Source: Gracilaria domingensis (Eukaryota; Rhodophyta; Florideophyceae; Gracilariales; Gracilariaceae). From it: 64,000 bases of DNA. The notes beneath the pieces are model-generated. The model was not told where the DNA came from and searched no databases. It saw nothing but the letters and a program-made list of their open reading frames with translations. Made by a program: the position numbers and the translations under genes. The stretch covers positions 124,001 to 188,000 of the forward strand of contig VCMS01000020.1 of assembly GCA_022539475.1 (NCBI GenBank), given 5' to 3'. Positions 10,130 through 19,345 of the stretch are shown piece after piece. The first letter of the stretch is position 1. The number at the start of each line of letters is the position of its first letter.

Positions 10130-10772
10130 GACTACTTGAAGTGTCTATAATTTCGCTCAGATCTCTAAGCACTACATCTTTGCTACGATTACCATCAATC
10201 TTCTTCAGAACCTCACCATAGTGGTCACTGACGGATTTTGCATGCGTGTAGTTTCTTCGATGCGTACTCTTTCCTTTTGTTCCGTATCATCAGAGCGGTG
10301 TACGAGGCGAGCTGCTACTTCTGGATCAGCAGGTGAACTAAATGTCATATGGTATATCTTCCCAGTTTCAGGATGAAAACGACGCCCCACTACGCGTTCT
10401 ATGAGTACATCGCCAGCGACTTCAAGTGCGACAACAGAGGATAGCAGGATGTCAGTTCGTCAAGAGCGATAGCAGGATGCCAGTTCGTCAAGATCTTTTG
10501 CTTCCACATCTGTTCACGGAAAACCATCTAACAGCCAACCTTTCTCAACGCAGTCTGGCTGAGTTATTCGCTCCTTTAGTATGGATATAACGAGATCATG
10601 TGGGAAAAGCTTCCCGGAATCGGACTTTGCCTCCAGCCCCAAGGGTGTGGCATTTCGAAACGCCGCTTGCAACATATCGCCAATAGATATGTGAACCACG
10701 CTATACCTCTCCATGATGAATTCACGTTGACTGCCTTTTCCAGAAGCGGGAGCGCCTGAGATTAGGATCTAG
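10130..10772 (-). pseudogene. Adenylate kinase pseudogene inside HarbA
   Basis: The minus strand begins with [14 protein letters not shown], the P-loop of adenylate kinases, then [11 protein letters not shown], an AMP-binding-type segment, and [16 protein letters not shown] follows where the family has Arg. After a 28-bp direct duplication (about 10439-10495) come VVGRRFHPETGKIYHM (the lid region) and VHRSDDTEQKERVRIEE. A frameshift then gives YTHAKSVSDHYGEVLKKIDG and a short C-terminal tail near 10140. Adenylate kinase converts AMP and ATP to two ADP. The domain order is complete, but the stop, duplication and frameshift make it non-functional. Same strand as the BiP remnant, so both may have been captured together. 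Confidence 0.87.
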
Positions 10773-10808
10773 GGGCTGTTTTCAGGTAACAGATATTAAT
10801 CTCGGCCT

Positions 10809-10850
10809 TTGGGCGCGAGCGACATCCGCACCGGTTCGCAGATGGGTTGC
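10809..10850 (+). repeat. 42-bp direct repeat, copy 2 (right of captured cassette)
   Basis: Partner of 7905-7946. Here the plus-strand frame reads SDIRTGSQMGCVSYKTCYTF, and copy 1 reads NDIRTGSQMACMAYTT, so the repeat may be a coding fragment duplicated at both edges of the captured stretch. Confidence 0.75.
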
Positions 10851-10989
10851 GTGTCGTACAAGACCTGTTACACGTTCGGCAACTGCTCGTTGTTGGCCTG
10901 TATGACGTCAAGCGTCGACGCTGGTTTGGCCAAAGTTTCTTGCTACTTGTCGCATTCGTTGTGCGTGGCCTTTTAGAAGACGGCTTTGT

Positions 10990-11664
10990 TTAGGGTGGAG
11001 TGACTTTCTTGCAAGAAGACTTGTGCGACCTTGTGCATTTGGGGGAGATACTTGAAGAACAACTCTTCGAAGAAGACTTGCAACACCGCGAACTTGACTT
11101 GCAAGTTGATGGTTCATATTTGCAACAGTAGCACTTGCAAACCATAGTGGTTGATTTGCACGTTCTCTTTGTTGACTTGTCACATATATGAGAGATCGTA
11201 CATGAAGACTTGTGAGAACAATGCTTCTGACACTTGGTGCAGACTTTGGGGGCACAGTCTGGCTCGTAAGGATGCACGGAGGCAAATGGTGATGGGAGAG
11301 TGACCGGATTGCAATACATGCAGGAGCTTTTGTTTATACATTTTCCAGATGATGGGTACGTTTGCTTGCCACGGGACAATGGGTCTTTAGTCTTCGGCCT
11401 GGTGTACAGCGATACCGAATAGTGCCTCGTGGTCCTTCTCGAAGACGATTTCTTCGACTTCTTCGACCACCCCAAAGGACAGGGTAGTCTTGGATGTTCA
11501 TGAAGTCTTTGATGAAGACGGTGTATAACGAGACGTGGAATCTCCCAGCGTGCTCGGTGAGAAAAGTGAGCTGGTTTGTGATGGCAGTTTCTTCTTGCGA
11601 AGACAGAAACAAGACAGAGTCCTAGCAACGCAGCCAGTAGCAGGAATGCAAATAACGCCAGCAA
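10990..11664 (-). CDS. Cys/Ser/Lys-rich protein with N-terminal hydrophobic segment
   Basis: 224 residues. Residues about 1-24 (MLALFAFLLLAALLGLCLVS) form a signal peptide or signal anchor. The middle is basic. The C-terminal 100 residues are a low-complexity array of C, S and K with repeated CKSS, CCKSS and KSSC units and pairs such as CKCYCCK. No known family is recognised. Such composition suits an extracellular or wall-associated disulphide-rich or metal-binding protein, but this is inference. It lies within HarbA, between the captured adenylate kinase remnant and another secreted-protein remnant, and the frame is intact. It could be a further captured host gene. Confidence 0.5.
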   Translation of the reverse strand: MLALFAFLLLAALLGLCLVSVFARRNCHHKPAHFSHRARWEIPRLVIHRLHQRLHEHPRLPCPLGWSKKSKKSSSRRTTRHYSVSLYTRPKTKDPLSRGKQTYPSSGKCINKSSCMYCNPVTLPSPFASVHPYEPDCAPKVCTKCQKHCSHKSSCTISHICDKSTKRTCKSTTMVCKCYCCKYEPSTCKSSSRCCKSSSKSCSSSISPKCTRSHKSSCKKVTPP

Positions 11665-11804
11665 AACAATTTCCCAGGTTGGAAAGCCACCAACACTACC
11701 TTCATCCGCGACGACGATGTTTTATGTGAACGCCTTCTCATGGAATATATTAGTATTGGTTTACCCTTGTTAGATCTCCAACGCAGGGGTGGGCTTGCTC
11801 AGCC

Positions 11805-12240
11805 TCACGCATGAAGGATTTGCACCTGGAATCTCTTGGTCGCGAGAAACAGCTGCATGAGCAGAATTCTTTCGATGACAACATGTTGCACGCTGGCTGG
11901 ACCCCTTCTGACTATAGGAAACATTAGAATATCCACAGTGTCCGTTGAGTTGGAATCGAAGTTATAGATCGAGCTCTTCCTTCGGAACACTCTCGGGAAT
12001 GCAGCTTCGTTATTTTCTGATTTCCACAACCCAAGAACAGTCTGTCGTTGCAAACCGCTTCGATAAACAACTGGTTGGTTGTGAAACCCGTTTGGGAAGC
12101 AGCTCTGCGCCGTGAGAGAACTAAAGAAAGCATATTTCCCTTCGTTCATTACGAAGGAATCAAAACGAGTGCGATATGCTTTGTACAGCGAAGCTGTCCT
12201 TCACACAGCACATGAAAAAGTATGAGAAGGGCAACAAAAC
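11805..12240 (-). pseudogene. Secreted-protein-like ORF with frameshift
   Basis: At 12240 on the minus strand an ATG starts MLRFVALLILFHVLCEGQ, a good signal peptide. That frame stops after 35 codons. About 40 bases after the signal peptide a shifted frame opens and runs 114 residues or more to 11805 (YAFFSSLTAQSCFPNG near its start). A one- or two-base indel near 12190 would join them. No family is recognised. Confidence 0.35.
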
Positions 12241-12429
12241 GCAACATCGTTTAACGAGACAATAGTAGTAAAGCAGTGACCATTCCCACCACCACCCGAT
12301 GACCGGTCTGCAGAGACCTCGGCGTCACCACGATCACATATTTGATAGATTCTACATGCATTCAACTTAAATACCTATTCATAAACACAAGACTCAAGAA
12401 TAAACGTAAACAATTAGAGAACGAACCAG

Positions 12430-13221
12430 TTAGTAATTCTTCTCCGAGTCGATTTCGCATCGATTCTTCGCGCAATGGAGCTGATACCGCTTCTTGTTTC
12501 TGAGATACGTCGTTCGCGCTATCTCCACAAGGTCTTGGTCCCCTGTCTTCAATGACTGCTGCCAACGCTCGTGACTCTTGTAAACTTCTGCCACCAAGTC
12601 GTTCTCCTCCTTTGCGAAATGCGAACCACTGCTATTGTTTAGGTTCGAGCTCACACTCGCCTTCTGGATTTCAATTTGTTGCTTGACCATATCCTGGAAC
12701 ACATCGATCCGCTTCGATACGTTCTCGAAACTATTTTGCAACTCACTGCTCTTTCTCTTCTTGACCGCATGCTTTAGTTCCAAATCATAGCCTTCGCGCT
12801 TCGAGCCAACCCCTTCATCACGACCTCCAGCCGCGGAAGCAATTAATTTGCTAGACGATTGCAACAAGTCAACATCTTCATCGGGCGTTCCAACTCTGCA
12901 AACAACAAATAGAATTAGAGTTCGCTTAGATTCCATTTTCAGGTCGTCAGAGCCTGAAAACGTCAGAAACTGCAGTATGCGCTTGGGATCATTCTGCCCA
13001 GAGGCAGACCAATTGTTATATACCTTAGTAAAGTTTCCTTTTGCCTTGAAATACTGCTCCTTCAACAATGCTGCCCCTCTCTCGCAGAGAGGTCTTTGAT
13101 TCGAGTCTACTTTGTCCAGATACCCAGTAAAATCTTCCTTGGAATCAACAGATGCATCATTAAATCGAACAGCAATTCTTCCCCAAAGTGATTCTCTCGA
13201 AACGCTGGCATCCAGTTGCAT
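12430..13221 (-). CDS. Trihelix/Myb-SANT-like DNA-binding protein (Harbinger partner protein)
   Basis: 263 residues from Met at 13221. The N-terminal half has SLWGRIAVRFND followed by a spaced RPLCERGAALLKEQY and AKGNFTKVYNNW. This is the tryptophan-spaced pattern of trihelix/SANT-like domains encoded by the second gene of PIF/Harbinger elements. The rest is a charged, probably coiled-coil region. In known elements this protein binds sub-terminal DNA and carries the transposase to the nucleus. An upstream exon is likely: a GTAAGT lies just before the ORF (near 13265) and an AG follows at the start of the domain. The FVVCRVGTP stretch (near 12900) may retain a small intron ending TTTGCAG. Function is inferred from pattern and context. 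Confidence 0.6.
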   Translation of the reverse strand: MQLDASVSRESLWGRIAVRFNDASVDSKEDFTGYLDKVDSNQRPLCERGAALLKEQYFKAKGNFTKVYNNWSASGQNDPKRILQFLTFSGSDDLKMESKRTLILFVVCRVGTPDEDVDLLQSSSKLIASAAGGRDEGVGSKREGYDLELKHAVKKRKSSELQNSFENVSKRIDVFQDMVKQQIEIQKASVSSNLNNSSGSHFAKEENDLVAEVYKSHERWQQSLKTGDQDLVEIARTTYLRNKKRYQLHCAKNRCEIDSEKNY

Positions 13222-13299
13222 CCGGGTGAGATCATCACCGGTAGACCGTAGTAGAAACTTACAGCGCTCGTCATCGCGAAGGAGTGTGGTATAACCGAT

Positions 13300-13846
13300 C
13301 GGTGCGAGCTGCTAGTGGGGAGCCCCGCGTGGGCTCGATCCGGCGGAGGAGTGAAACGCGTGACACCTAATAGGTCGGCAGCACCCACCGTTGCCTATTG
13401 TGCACCGTGACCAAGTGGTAAATACGCCTGCACTGGCGTGCGGCAGGCACGTATAACCCTCGAGGTCAGCAAAACTATTAGAAGACTACTAGACTTACCA
13501 ATTGGTGACTGTAGAACCGAACTGGTGTCAAATCAGCCTAGTTGGTGCTTGACTTTACCATTTGGTGTGGGAGGTTGGCGTCTCGGGGGTTTAGTACACC
13601 CGAGCGCCCCTCCGGCTCTCACGGGCCTAGTGCCACGTGGGCCACCGGGAGGTGCATTTGTGGTGCACCACCCCGGCCACATATCTACACTACCTAGTAA
13701 ATATTAATTCTGAATTAACAAACATAGACTAATTAGTCTTGTCCAAGCCTGCGCTTGCGTGTCTCACGTGGTACAATAGACACACGTGCCCGGGAGCCCG
13801 TGACGTCACCACTTGGTCTTGTAGAGCCCCCGTTGATCTGGCCGGG
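13300..13846. other. Non-coding stretch of HarbA with four ACCANNTGGT motifs
   Basis: No convincing gene is visible between the trihelix-like and SAP-like ORFs. It contains ACCAAGTGGT (13410-13419), ACCAATTGGT (13497-13506), ACCATTTGGT (13557-13566) and ACCACTTGGT (13808-13817), all palindromic at the outer four bases. A GCCTGC/GCAGGC hairpin lies near 13426-13450. It may be an intron or spacer, or a small inserted element. Confidence 0.5.
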
Positions 13847-14743
13847 CTATACTACAAGGAGAACAACAAGGCGAGCGAACGCATTGAGGGAGAAGTGAGG
13901 CTTCCAATTTGATGCAGTTCCGTCATTTCTTTTCTTCAATATCTTCTTAAGCATCGTTAAAACCACCTTAAGATCCTTTTCGTTCAAAAGACGAACAAAT
14001 GTTTCAATTTCTGGTAGCATTTCCCAGGTGCAGAAATCGTGCATGGCTTGCTCCTCCCAATACAGAAAACATGATAGTTCTTCGTTCTTCTCCAATAAGT
14101 CAGCCAGTGGAACTCGATTGGAGTTTTCAACGAAAATGTGCAGCATTAGACGTGCTAGTAATTCTGTCTTCGACCGGTTCCGCTGAGTCAGAGCCCAACG
14201 TCTGCAGATCTTCTTAAGATCCTGAACATTTTGACGGTTCAAGTACGTGTAGAGGCGGGCTACTCTGTCAGATTCGTCAAAGACGCATCCCGCGAATAGG
14301 GAGGTCGAATGGAGTGCTGGTTGAACTGTTCGGTTTTTCGGCTGCTCTGCGGCACGTGGTAACGTATTAGAGATTGGACGGATTGCTGAAGAACTCCCGT
14401 TTTTGGCAGCTGCCGGCAGAGGAGAATGTAGATTGAAATTGGAGGTTTGCACGAGGGTGTTGTTTCGGTCAACGCGCGAACATGGACCATGCTTTCTTGG
14501 ACTTCTTCGTACCCAAGGTTTCGTTTGGGTTGCGGTGGAGGTAACAGGGGTAACGATAGGCGTATTTTGCGGTTTGGAAGCTGCATCATAAGGAAAGTTT
14601 AGTAGGGACTTTGGCGTGCGTTCGTGGACATGAAAACCTTCATCAACTTGCTGGGGAGTTTCTGAGTGGGGTCGGGTTTTTGCCAGGGGACAAGGAGAAG
14701 GAGTATGGTCAGGGTTGGATTTGGGCTGAATGCTGGTTTCCAT
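13847..14743 (-). CDS. SAP-like putative DNA-binding protein of HarbA
   Basis: 298 residues. The first half is low-complexity Pro/Ser/Thr-rich with basic patches (WVRRSPRKHG). Residues about 165-205 (RLYTYLNRQNVQDLKKICRRWALTQRNRSKTELLARLMLHI) show the SAP pattern, two short helices with a Leu-rich spacing and conserved Gly/Lys position, known for DNA binding in nuclear proteins. The C-terminal third is helical. It is transcribed like the trihelix-like ORF just downstream, so the two may be exons of one gene or two accessory genes. A GTAGTA near the stop could be a splice donor. Role in transposition is inferred. Confidence 0.5.
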   Translation of the reverse strand: METSIQPKSNPDHTPSPCPLAKTRPHSETPQQVDEGFHVHERTPKSLLNFPYDAASKPQNTPIVTPVTSTATQTKPWVRRSPRKHGPCSRVDRNNTLVQTSNFNLHSPLPAAAKNGSSSAIRPISNTLPRAAEQPKNRTVQPALHSTSLFAGCVFDESDRVARLYTYLNRQNVQDLKKICRRWALTQRNRSKTELLARLMLHIFVENSNRVPLADLLEKNEELSCFLYWEEQAMHDFCTWEMLPEIETFVRLLNEKDLKVVLTMLKKILKKRNDGTASNWKPHFSLNAFARLVVLLVV

Positions 14744-15017
14744 CGCGGATCGGAGGCCCCACTCGACGAATTCAAGTATGCCGGGTAGGGTTGTTGGCAG
14801 ATGGAGATTAAAGAACTCTCCGGCGCACTGCGTTCCCCTTTTTCTTCCCCGTGACGTTAATCGATATTCTGCACCCTACTCTGGTCGGTCGGAATAGCGT
14901 ACAGTGGGGCGAAGCGTTGATCCCCTCGCCGCATTGATTTACAGCAGGGAGCCCGAATGGGGCTTTAAAGAAAAGAGTGGGGTCTTGACGCAATAACCAG
15001 TCATATTGCCACACGTG

Positions 15018-15067
15018 CATTCACGCCTCGTTCACGCCGTGAATTCACGCCTAGTTAAGAACGGGCC
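15018..15067 (-). repeat. HarbA right terminal inverted repeat
   Basis: Inverse of 5969-6019: 17 identical terminal bases, then GGCGTGAATTCACGG and GCGTGAACGAG blocks. Repeated CGTGAA(T/C) units may be transposase or DNA-binding-protein sites. Confidence 0.85.
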
Positions 15068-15564
15068 TGACTGACTAGCAAATGCAATAAAATTCTAGTC
15101 AAATTTAGTCATTTACAGTACACTTGGCCACTAACTTACGTGTCACATTCATAACCACTAATTTTCCTACACGTGTGTAATATAATAGCTTAAATGGTTT
15201 TCAAATTAAGTCTTAAGTTTATTTTTGACTATAAATAGTAAACATAGTTATCAATATGTTGAGATATCCCTGTGTTTGTTTAATTTTGCGGTTTTTCTCA
15301 ATATTTTGCTCATTTTTAAAAACTTTTCTAAAACTTGAAGTTTGATAATAACACTCTTTAGAACGAATATACCTTGTTAGAGCCTAAGGAAATTGACATA
15401 TACACTTATATATCTCCGACCAAGAGCAGCGCTATTTAATTTCTAAGCAAACGCGCTTAGAGAAAGAACCAAGAAAAATGTGACTAAATATGACTGACTA
15501 CGAATGTTTTTGAGTGACTTTGACTTTTGGACTTGCTCAAAAATGTATTCACAAATACGGGCCT
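15068..15564 (-). mobile_element. MITE1, right part
   Basis: About 500 bp, AT-rich, no coding capacity, matching the reverse complement of MITE2 over its whole length, ending CACAAATACGGGCCT at 15564. Together with 5925-5968 it makes one MITE split by HarbA. Right after it GypB gag sequence begins, so MITE1 went into GypB. Confidence 0.85.
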
Positions 15565-16740
15565 GGGATAAACTGGAGCCGCCACTACTACGCGAACGTA
15601 GCTAGATGAGGCGCTCTCTGTAGAATACAGGAGAAAAAAGCGACATCAAGCTTTTTCGTAAGGAAGTCGCCGCACTTGCCGTTGACGTTTGCCAGAACAA
15701 ACTTGCAAGATCTCGGCTGAATAGACCCGGGAAGCGAAGTCGCTCCGACGCAGCACGAAAGGGTGAAAATCCCTCGAAGGCTAGGCGATTTGGGATTGAT
15801 CAGAAGGACACATCAGGAACAGTTGATGGCAGAGGCACTGGAAACGATCAGAAGAAGACGAGAGCGAAGGAATGGACAGAACGTTTTCTGACCCCGAAGT
15901 GTGGTGAGGTGCACCGAGTGAAGCATTGTCCTATGACCCCCGAAACGGAAAGGAAGGAACTCCTTGATAACTATTTTAAGAATAAGAAGGCCGCCAAGGC
16001 TGTCAGGAATTCCGACCCAGTTTCAGAGACCAACTTGGACGGAAGGTATCACGTTCTAATCGAGAAAAAAAAGTGCCCTCCGTAGCCCTCGGAGACTACG
16101 GAGCAGACTGTAGCGCCTTGCCTTACACCCTTCTGAACAAGATAAGGGAAGCAGAACCGTCTTTGCCTGTTACAGTACTGCCCAAACCAATTGGATTGAA
16201 TGGTGCTTTTAATGTCGAGGCAGACTACACCGCGTCCAGCACCATCAAGATATCCATCACAATCCATCTGCCAAGCTCCAATATACCCGTGCGCATTCGC
16301 GGCGTGCTTTCTACGTTGTGGATGAGGACATGGATGAGGTCCTACTGGGGAGGCCTTTCTTGAAAGCCATTTGTTTCAACTTGGACGACCATCTTGAACG
16401 TGTACGCGAGCATGTGCATGACAAGACGCTTTCGGAAATTGATCCGTCGCAGCTTACATTATCTGCCGCGAAGTATCAGGGCTTATCTTATCAAGATGCT
16501 GATGACGACCCCATTCCTCTTCCCGAGGCCCTTGCGGCTGGAATCGGCAAGGATTCGGAGGAGTCAATCAAAGCAGTGTTCGAGACGATCTTGAAGCGAG
16601 CAGCGGACAATGGCATTTCGCAGGAAGGGAGGAATCGCCTAGCGACAATTCTGGAACGCAACTGAGACGCTTTACGAATTAAGTTGGGACCAGACCCACC
16701 TGAAAACGTTCCACCATTGATTATCACTCCTGCACCAACC
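15565..16740 (+). pseudogene. gag: GypB gag (C-terminal) and protease remnant
   Basis: Read against GypD (43510-45456). From about 15630, IKLFRKEVAALAVDV matches the GypD gag helix IKLFKDEVSNIALEI. Then a C...C..VH..KHCP cluster (15890-15935) matches the GypD zinc-knuckle-like CDGIHRLKDCP. After a stop in CCGTAG the protease follows as LGDYGADCSAL (GypD has LGDSGAD, so the catalytic DSG is lost). Further on, DEDMDEVLLGRPFLKAI and SYQDADDDPIPLPEAL match GypD. Several frameshifts and stops are present. The 5' LTR and N-terminal gag are absent, cut off by the MITE1 insertion and later changes. Confidence 0.85.
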
Positions 16741-17840
16741 GCGTAACCATTCCGTTCAACGCAAAGGCGGTACGCTCCCCAGCAAAGAGAGTTTATCAAC
16801 CAGACTATCCGAGAGTTACAGTCAGTTGGGGCCGTTTACAAGAACCCAGGAGCCAGATGGGCAAGCCCCGCACTGGCTGTACCCAAACCTGGATCGACGA
16901 AGTTGCGTTTCACTGTAGATCTAAGAGGCCCAAACGCACAGACGATACCTATTCAATCGGCTATGCCTCATTTGAACTCTAAGTTTCAGGATGTATCCGG
17001 TAGTACTTGTTTTGCCAACATTGACTTAGCCCATGGCTACTGGCAAGATCCATTGTCGCCAGAATCTCAGGAATTCATGTCGATACAGACGCCTGTCGGG
17101 GTGTACTCATCAAGGCGACTGCTCCAAGGAGGGAGCGATTCTGGCAATCATTTTCAAGCAGTTTTGCAAGAAAAGTTTGACGGCAGGGTTGCCAAAATGA
17201 TTCAGTGGCTGGACGATTTCCTTTTCTACGCGAGAACGGAAACCGAACTTCTGGATAATTTGGAAGCTTTTCTTCAGGTGTGTATCGAGATAGACATCAA
17301 AGTGCATGCAAAGAAGAGTTTCCTATTCGAGAAGGAAGTTCAATTTTGTGGAAGGACTATTTCTGAGAATGGAATCCAGTACCATCCAAGGCACTTTTGA
17401 CGCAATTCTCTCAATGAAGAAACCAAACACAGCCAGCGAACTGCAGCAGCTTCTCTGCGCCACGAACTGGATGAGGAATTCTATACCTTCATATGCAGAG
17501 CTCGTCGCACCGCTACATGCTCTAATGGAAGAGGCTTACACTCAGGCAGGGAAACGGACCAACCAAGCAGTGCGAAAAATTTCCTTCTCCCACTCGTGGG
17601 GCGCAGACCATGATGAAGCTTTTGCTTCCATCAAGAAACAACTCGCGGCCTCGGTCAAACTTGCACATCCTGTCGCCGAGCAAGACCTCTGTCTTTTTAC
17701 AGACGCGTCTGACACACACTGGGCAGCTGTACTGACACAAGTACCAAGTTCGAACCGCAACCGTTCTATCGAGGAACAGGAGCACACGCCGTTATGTTTC
17801 CTTTCTGGTGCTTTTACTCGGTCGGCTGCGAACTGGAGCG
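16741..17840 (+). pseudogene. pol: GypB reverse transcriptase and start of RNase H
   Basis: FTVDLRGPNAQT, STCFANIDLAHGYW, LLQGGSDSGNHFQAV and QWLDDFLFYART run in the RT order and match GypD closely. The active-site box is WLDD rather than the more usual YxDD. A frameshift near 17400 leads to LQQLLCATNWMRNSIPSYAELVAP, then the RNase H start LFTDASDTHWAAVLTQVP. The frame breaks at 17840 in SAANWSV where copia element CopA is inserted, and resumes at 21983. Confidence 0.88.
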
Positions 17841-18119
17841 TGATAGGATAACTTGGTACTATTGAATTGTCAGTACTTAAGTCTTGACGTAAGTACTGAA
17901 TTGTAGAGGAACACGTCATCTGTAATCTCTAGATATTTATGTTGGACGTGTGATTTGAATTGTAGTTTATGAAGCTCCCTGTGATAAGCTTCTTGTTGAC
18001 AGTACTGGTTTTAACAGGGTTTTACGGTACAACATTTCACGATATAGGGTCCCATGTCCGGGCAACACTGAAGTAGACTTGGGCAACTATCCGACTGCTT
18101 CTCCATATCCGACCGAACA
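17841..18119 (+). repeat. CopA 5' LTR
   Basis: 279 bp, TG...CA ends. It contains a 7-bp insertion (GTACTTA) relative to the 3' LTR. It is followed by TGGTACCATCGC at 18121, a probable primer-binding site two bases different from the TGGTAGCATCGA of GypA and CopB. Confidence 0.93.
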
Positions 18120-18157
18120 GTGGTACCATCGCCCCTGGGAACGAGCCCAGAGGTGAT

Positions 18158-19345
18158 TTGTCGTTATTCCCCATGGCCGATGAGTATAGTGTCAAACGCA
18201 TTCCGCGTTTCAACGGCAAGCGTGGAGAAGATTTTGTCCTTTGGCAAATGAGATTTGAAGCCCTCCTTGAATCCAAAGAACTACTCTCTGCAATCACTGA
18301 GGATCTCATTGGAGAGCGCCAGGAGACTGAACTGGACTCTACTGTGGCGCTGAAGATCTCGAAGGCTCGCATGTTTCTGGTTCAGGCACTCGGGGATAAG
18401 CCACTCCGGACGATTTCATCCGATCGCAGGAATCCCTGTCACATGTATGAGAAGCTCAAGGAGCGTTTTGCTACTGTGAACGCGGCCAGCAGAGTTCAGT
18501 TACAAACCGAGCTGCACCAGAAGACGTACACTGAAGTGGTCACTATGTCTGAGTACATAGACAGTATCAAGTCACTGTTTGGAAGACTTGAGGCCATGGA
18601 TAGTCCCGTGCAGGACTCAATGCAAGTAGCGGTCCTCCTCGCCAGCTTTGGAAGTACTGCAGAATCTCCCTACGGACCGGTGATCAGTGCCTTACAGACG
18701 TTGAATGAAGCAGAGCTCACATGGGATACTGTGACTGCGAGGCTGCTTCAAGAGTACAAATCGAGGGAAGGAAGCCGAAATTCCGAAGCACCGCCGGAAG
18801 GAGAGAAGGCATTGAAGGGAAAGGCCTCATCCAAGTGTTTCTACTGCGGAAAGTCAGGACATTGGTTCCATTTGGGGGCGCCTAGAACCATTTCCCTTGG
18901 AGATGGAAGGCGCGTTACCTCACACAAGCTTGGGAACCTAGAGCTTTGTACAGGCCGCCACCACGATGGCCGAGCCATCCTACCGCTTTATGGAACATTG
19001 TATGTTCCAGAACTTGATTGCAACTTGTTGTCCTGCAGAGCGTTGTCAAAGATGGGATTCAGAACAGTATTCGAGAGTTCAGGATGCACAATCTCTAACG
19101 AGCGAACATCTGTAACAATATCCGGAGTGCGTCAAGGGCTCTACGAGTTGCATGGAACTGTTACAATTCCATCAAATATCCAGTCCGCGCGTACAGCCGT
19201 TGCAAGCAGTTCAAAAGGGATTGAACTCTGGCACCATCGGTTTGGTCATGTTGACAGAAAGAAGATTCGTAAGATGAGTGCTGAAGACACCGCAAATGGC
19301 TTAGATATCAGTTCGAAGCCTGAAGAAGGGACGAAATGTACCTGA
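18158..19345 (+). pseudogene. gag: CopA gag joined to remnants of protease and pre-integrase domain
   Basis: Residues about 10-220 are a copia Gag (IPRFNGKRGEDFVLWQMRFEA, LKERFATVNAASR, DSIKSLFGRLE, MQVAVLLASFGS). A zinc knuckle starts with CFYCGKSGHW near residue 227, but its last Cys and the whole catalytic part of the protease are gone. The frame jumps to TISLGDGRRVTSHKLG, the C-terminal part of a copia protease region. LWHHRFGHVDRKKIRKM (near residue 358) is the zinc-binding pre-integrase segment. Shortly afterwards a second deletion, out of frame, removes the first two catalytic Asp residues of the integrase. The start ATG at 18158 or 18173 follows the primer site directly. Confidence 0.88.

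Larger units (their letters stand above)
5969..15067. mobile_element. HarbA: 9.1-kb PIF/Harbinger DNA transposon with captured genes
   Basis: Ends GGCCCGTTCTTAACTAG and its inverse form about 45-50 bp imperfect terminal inverted repeats. The flanks are TGA on both sides (5966-5968, 15068-15070), a 3-bp duplication as expected for Harbinger elements. The local GACT repeat also allows a 7-bp reading (TGACTGA). The element sits inside MITE1, whose halves resume on both sides. Contents: DDE transposase (+), and on the minus strand a SAP-like protein, a trihelix-like protein, a secreted-protein remnant, a Cys-rich protein and broken copies of adenylate kinase and BiP. Typical Harbingers are 2-5 kb with two genes, so this one is unusually large. 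Confidence 0.85.

Noticed and set aside
13401-13475. tRNA- or SINE-like sequence (A-box-like TGACCAAGTGGTAAAT and a hairpin)
   Set aside because: No proper B box, acceptor stem or anticodon arm could be formed.
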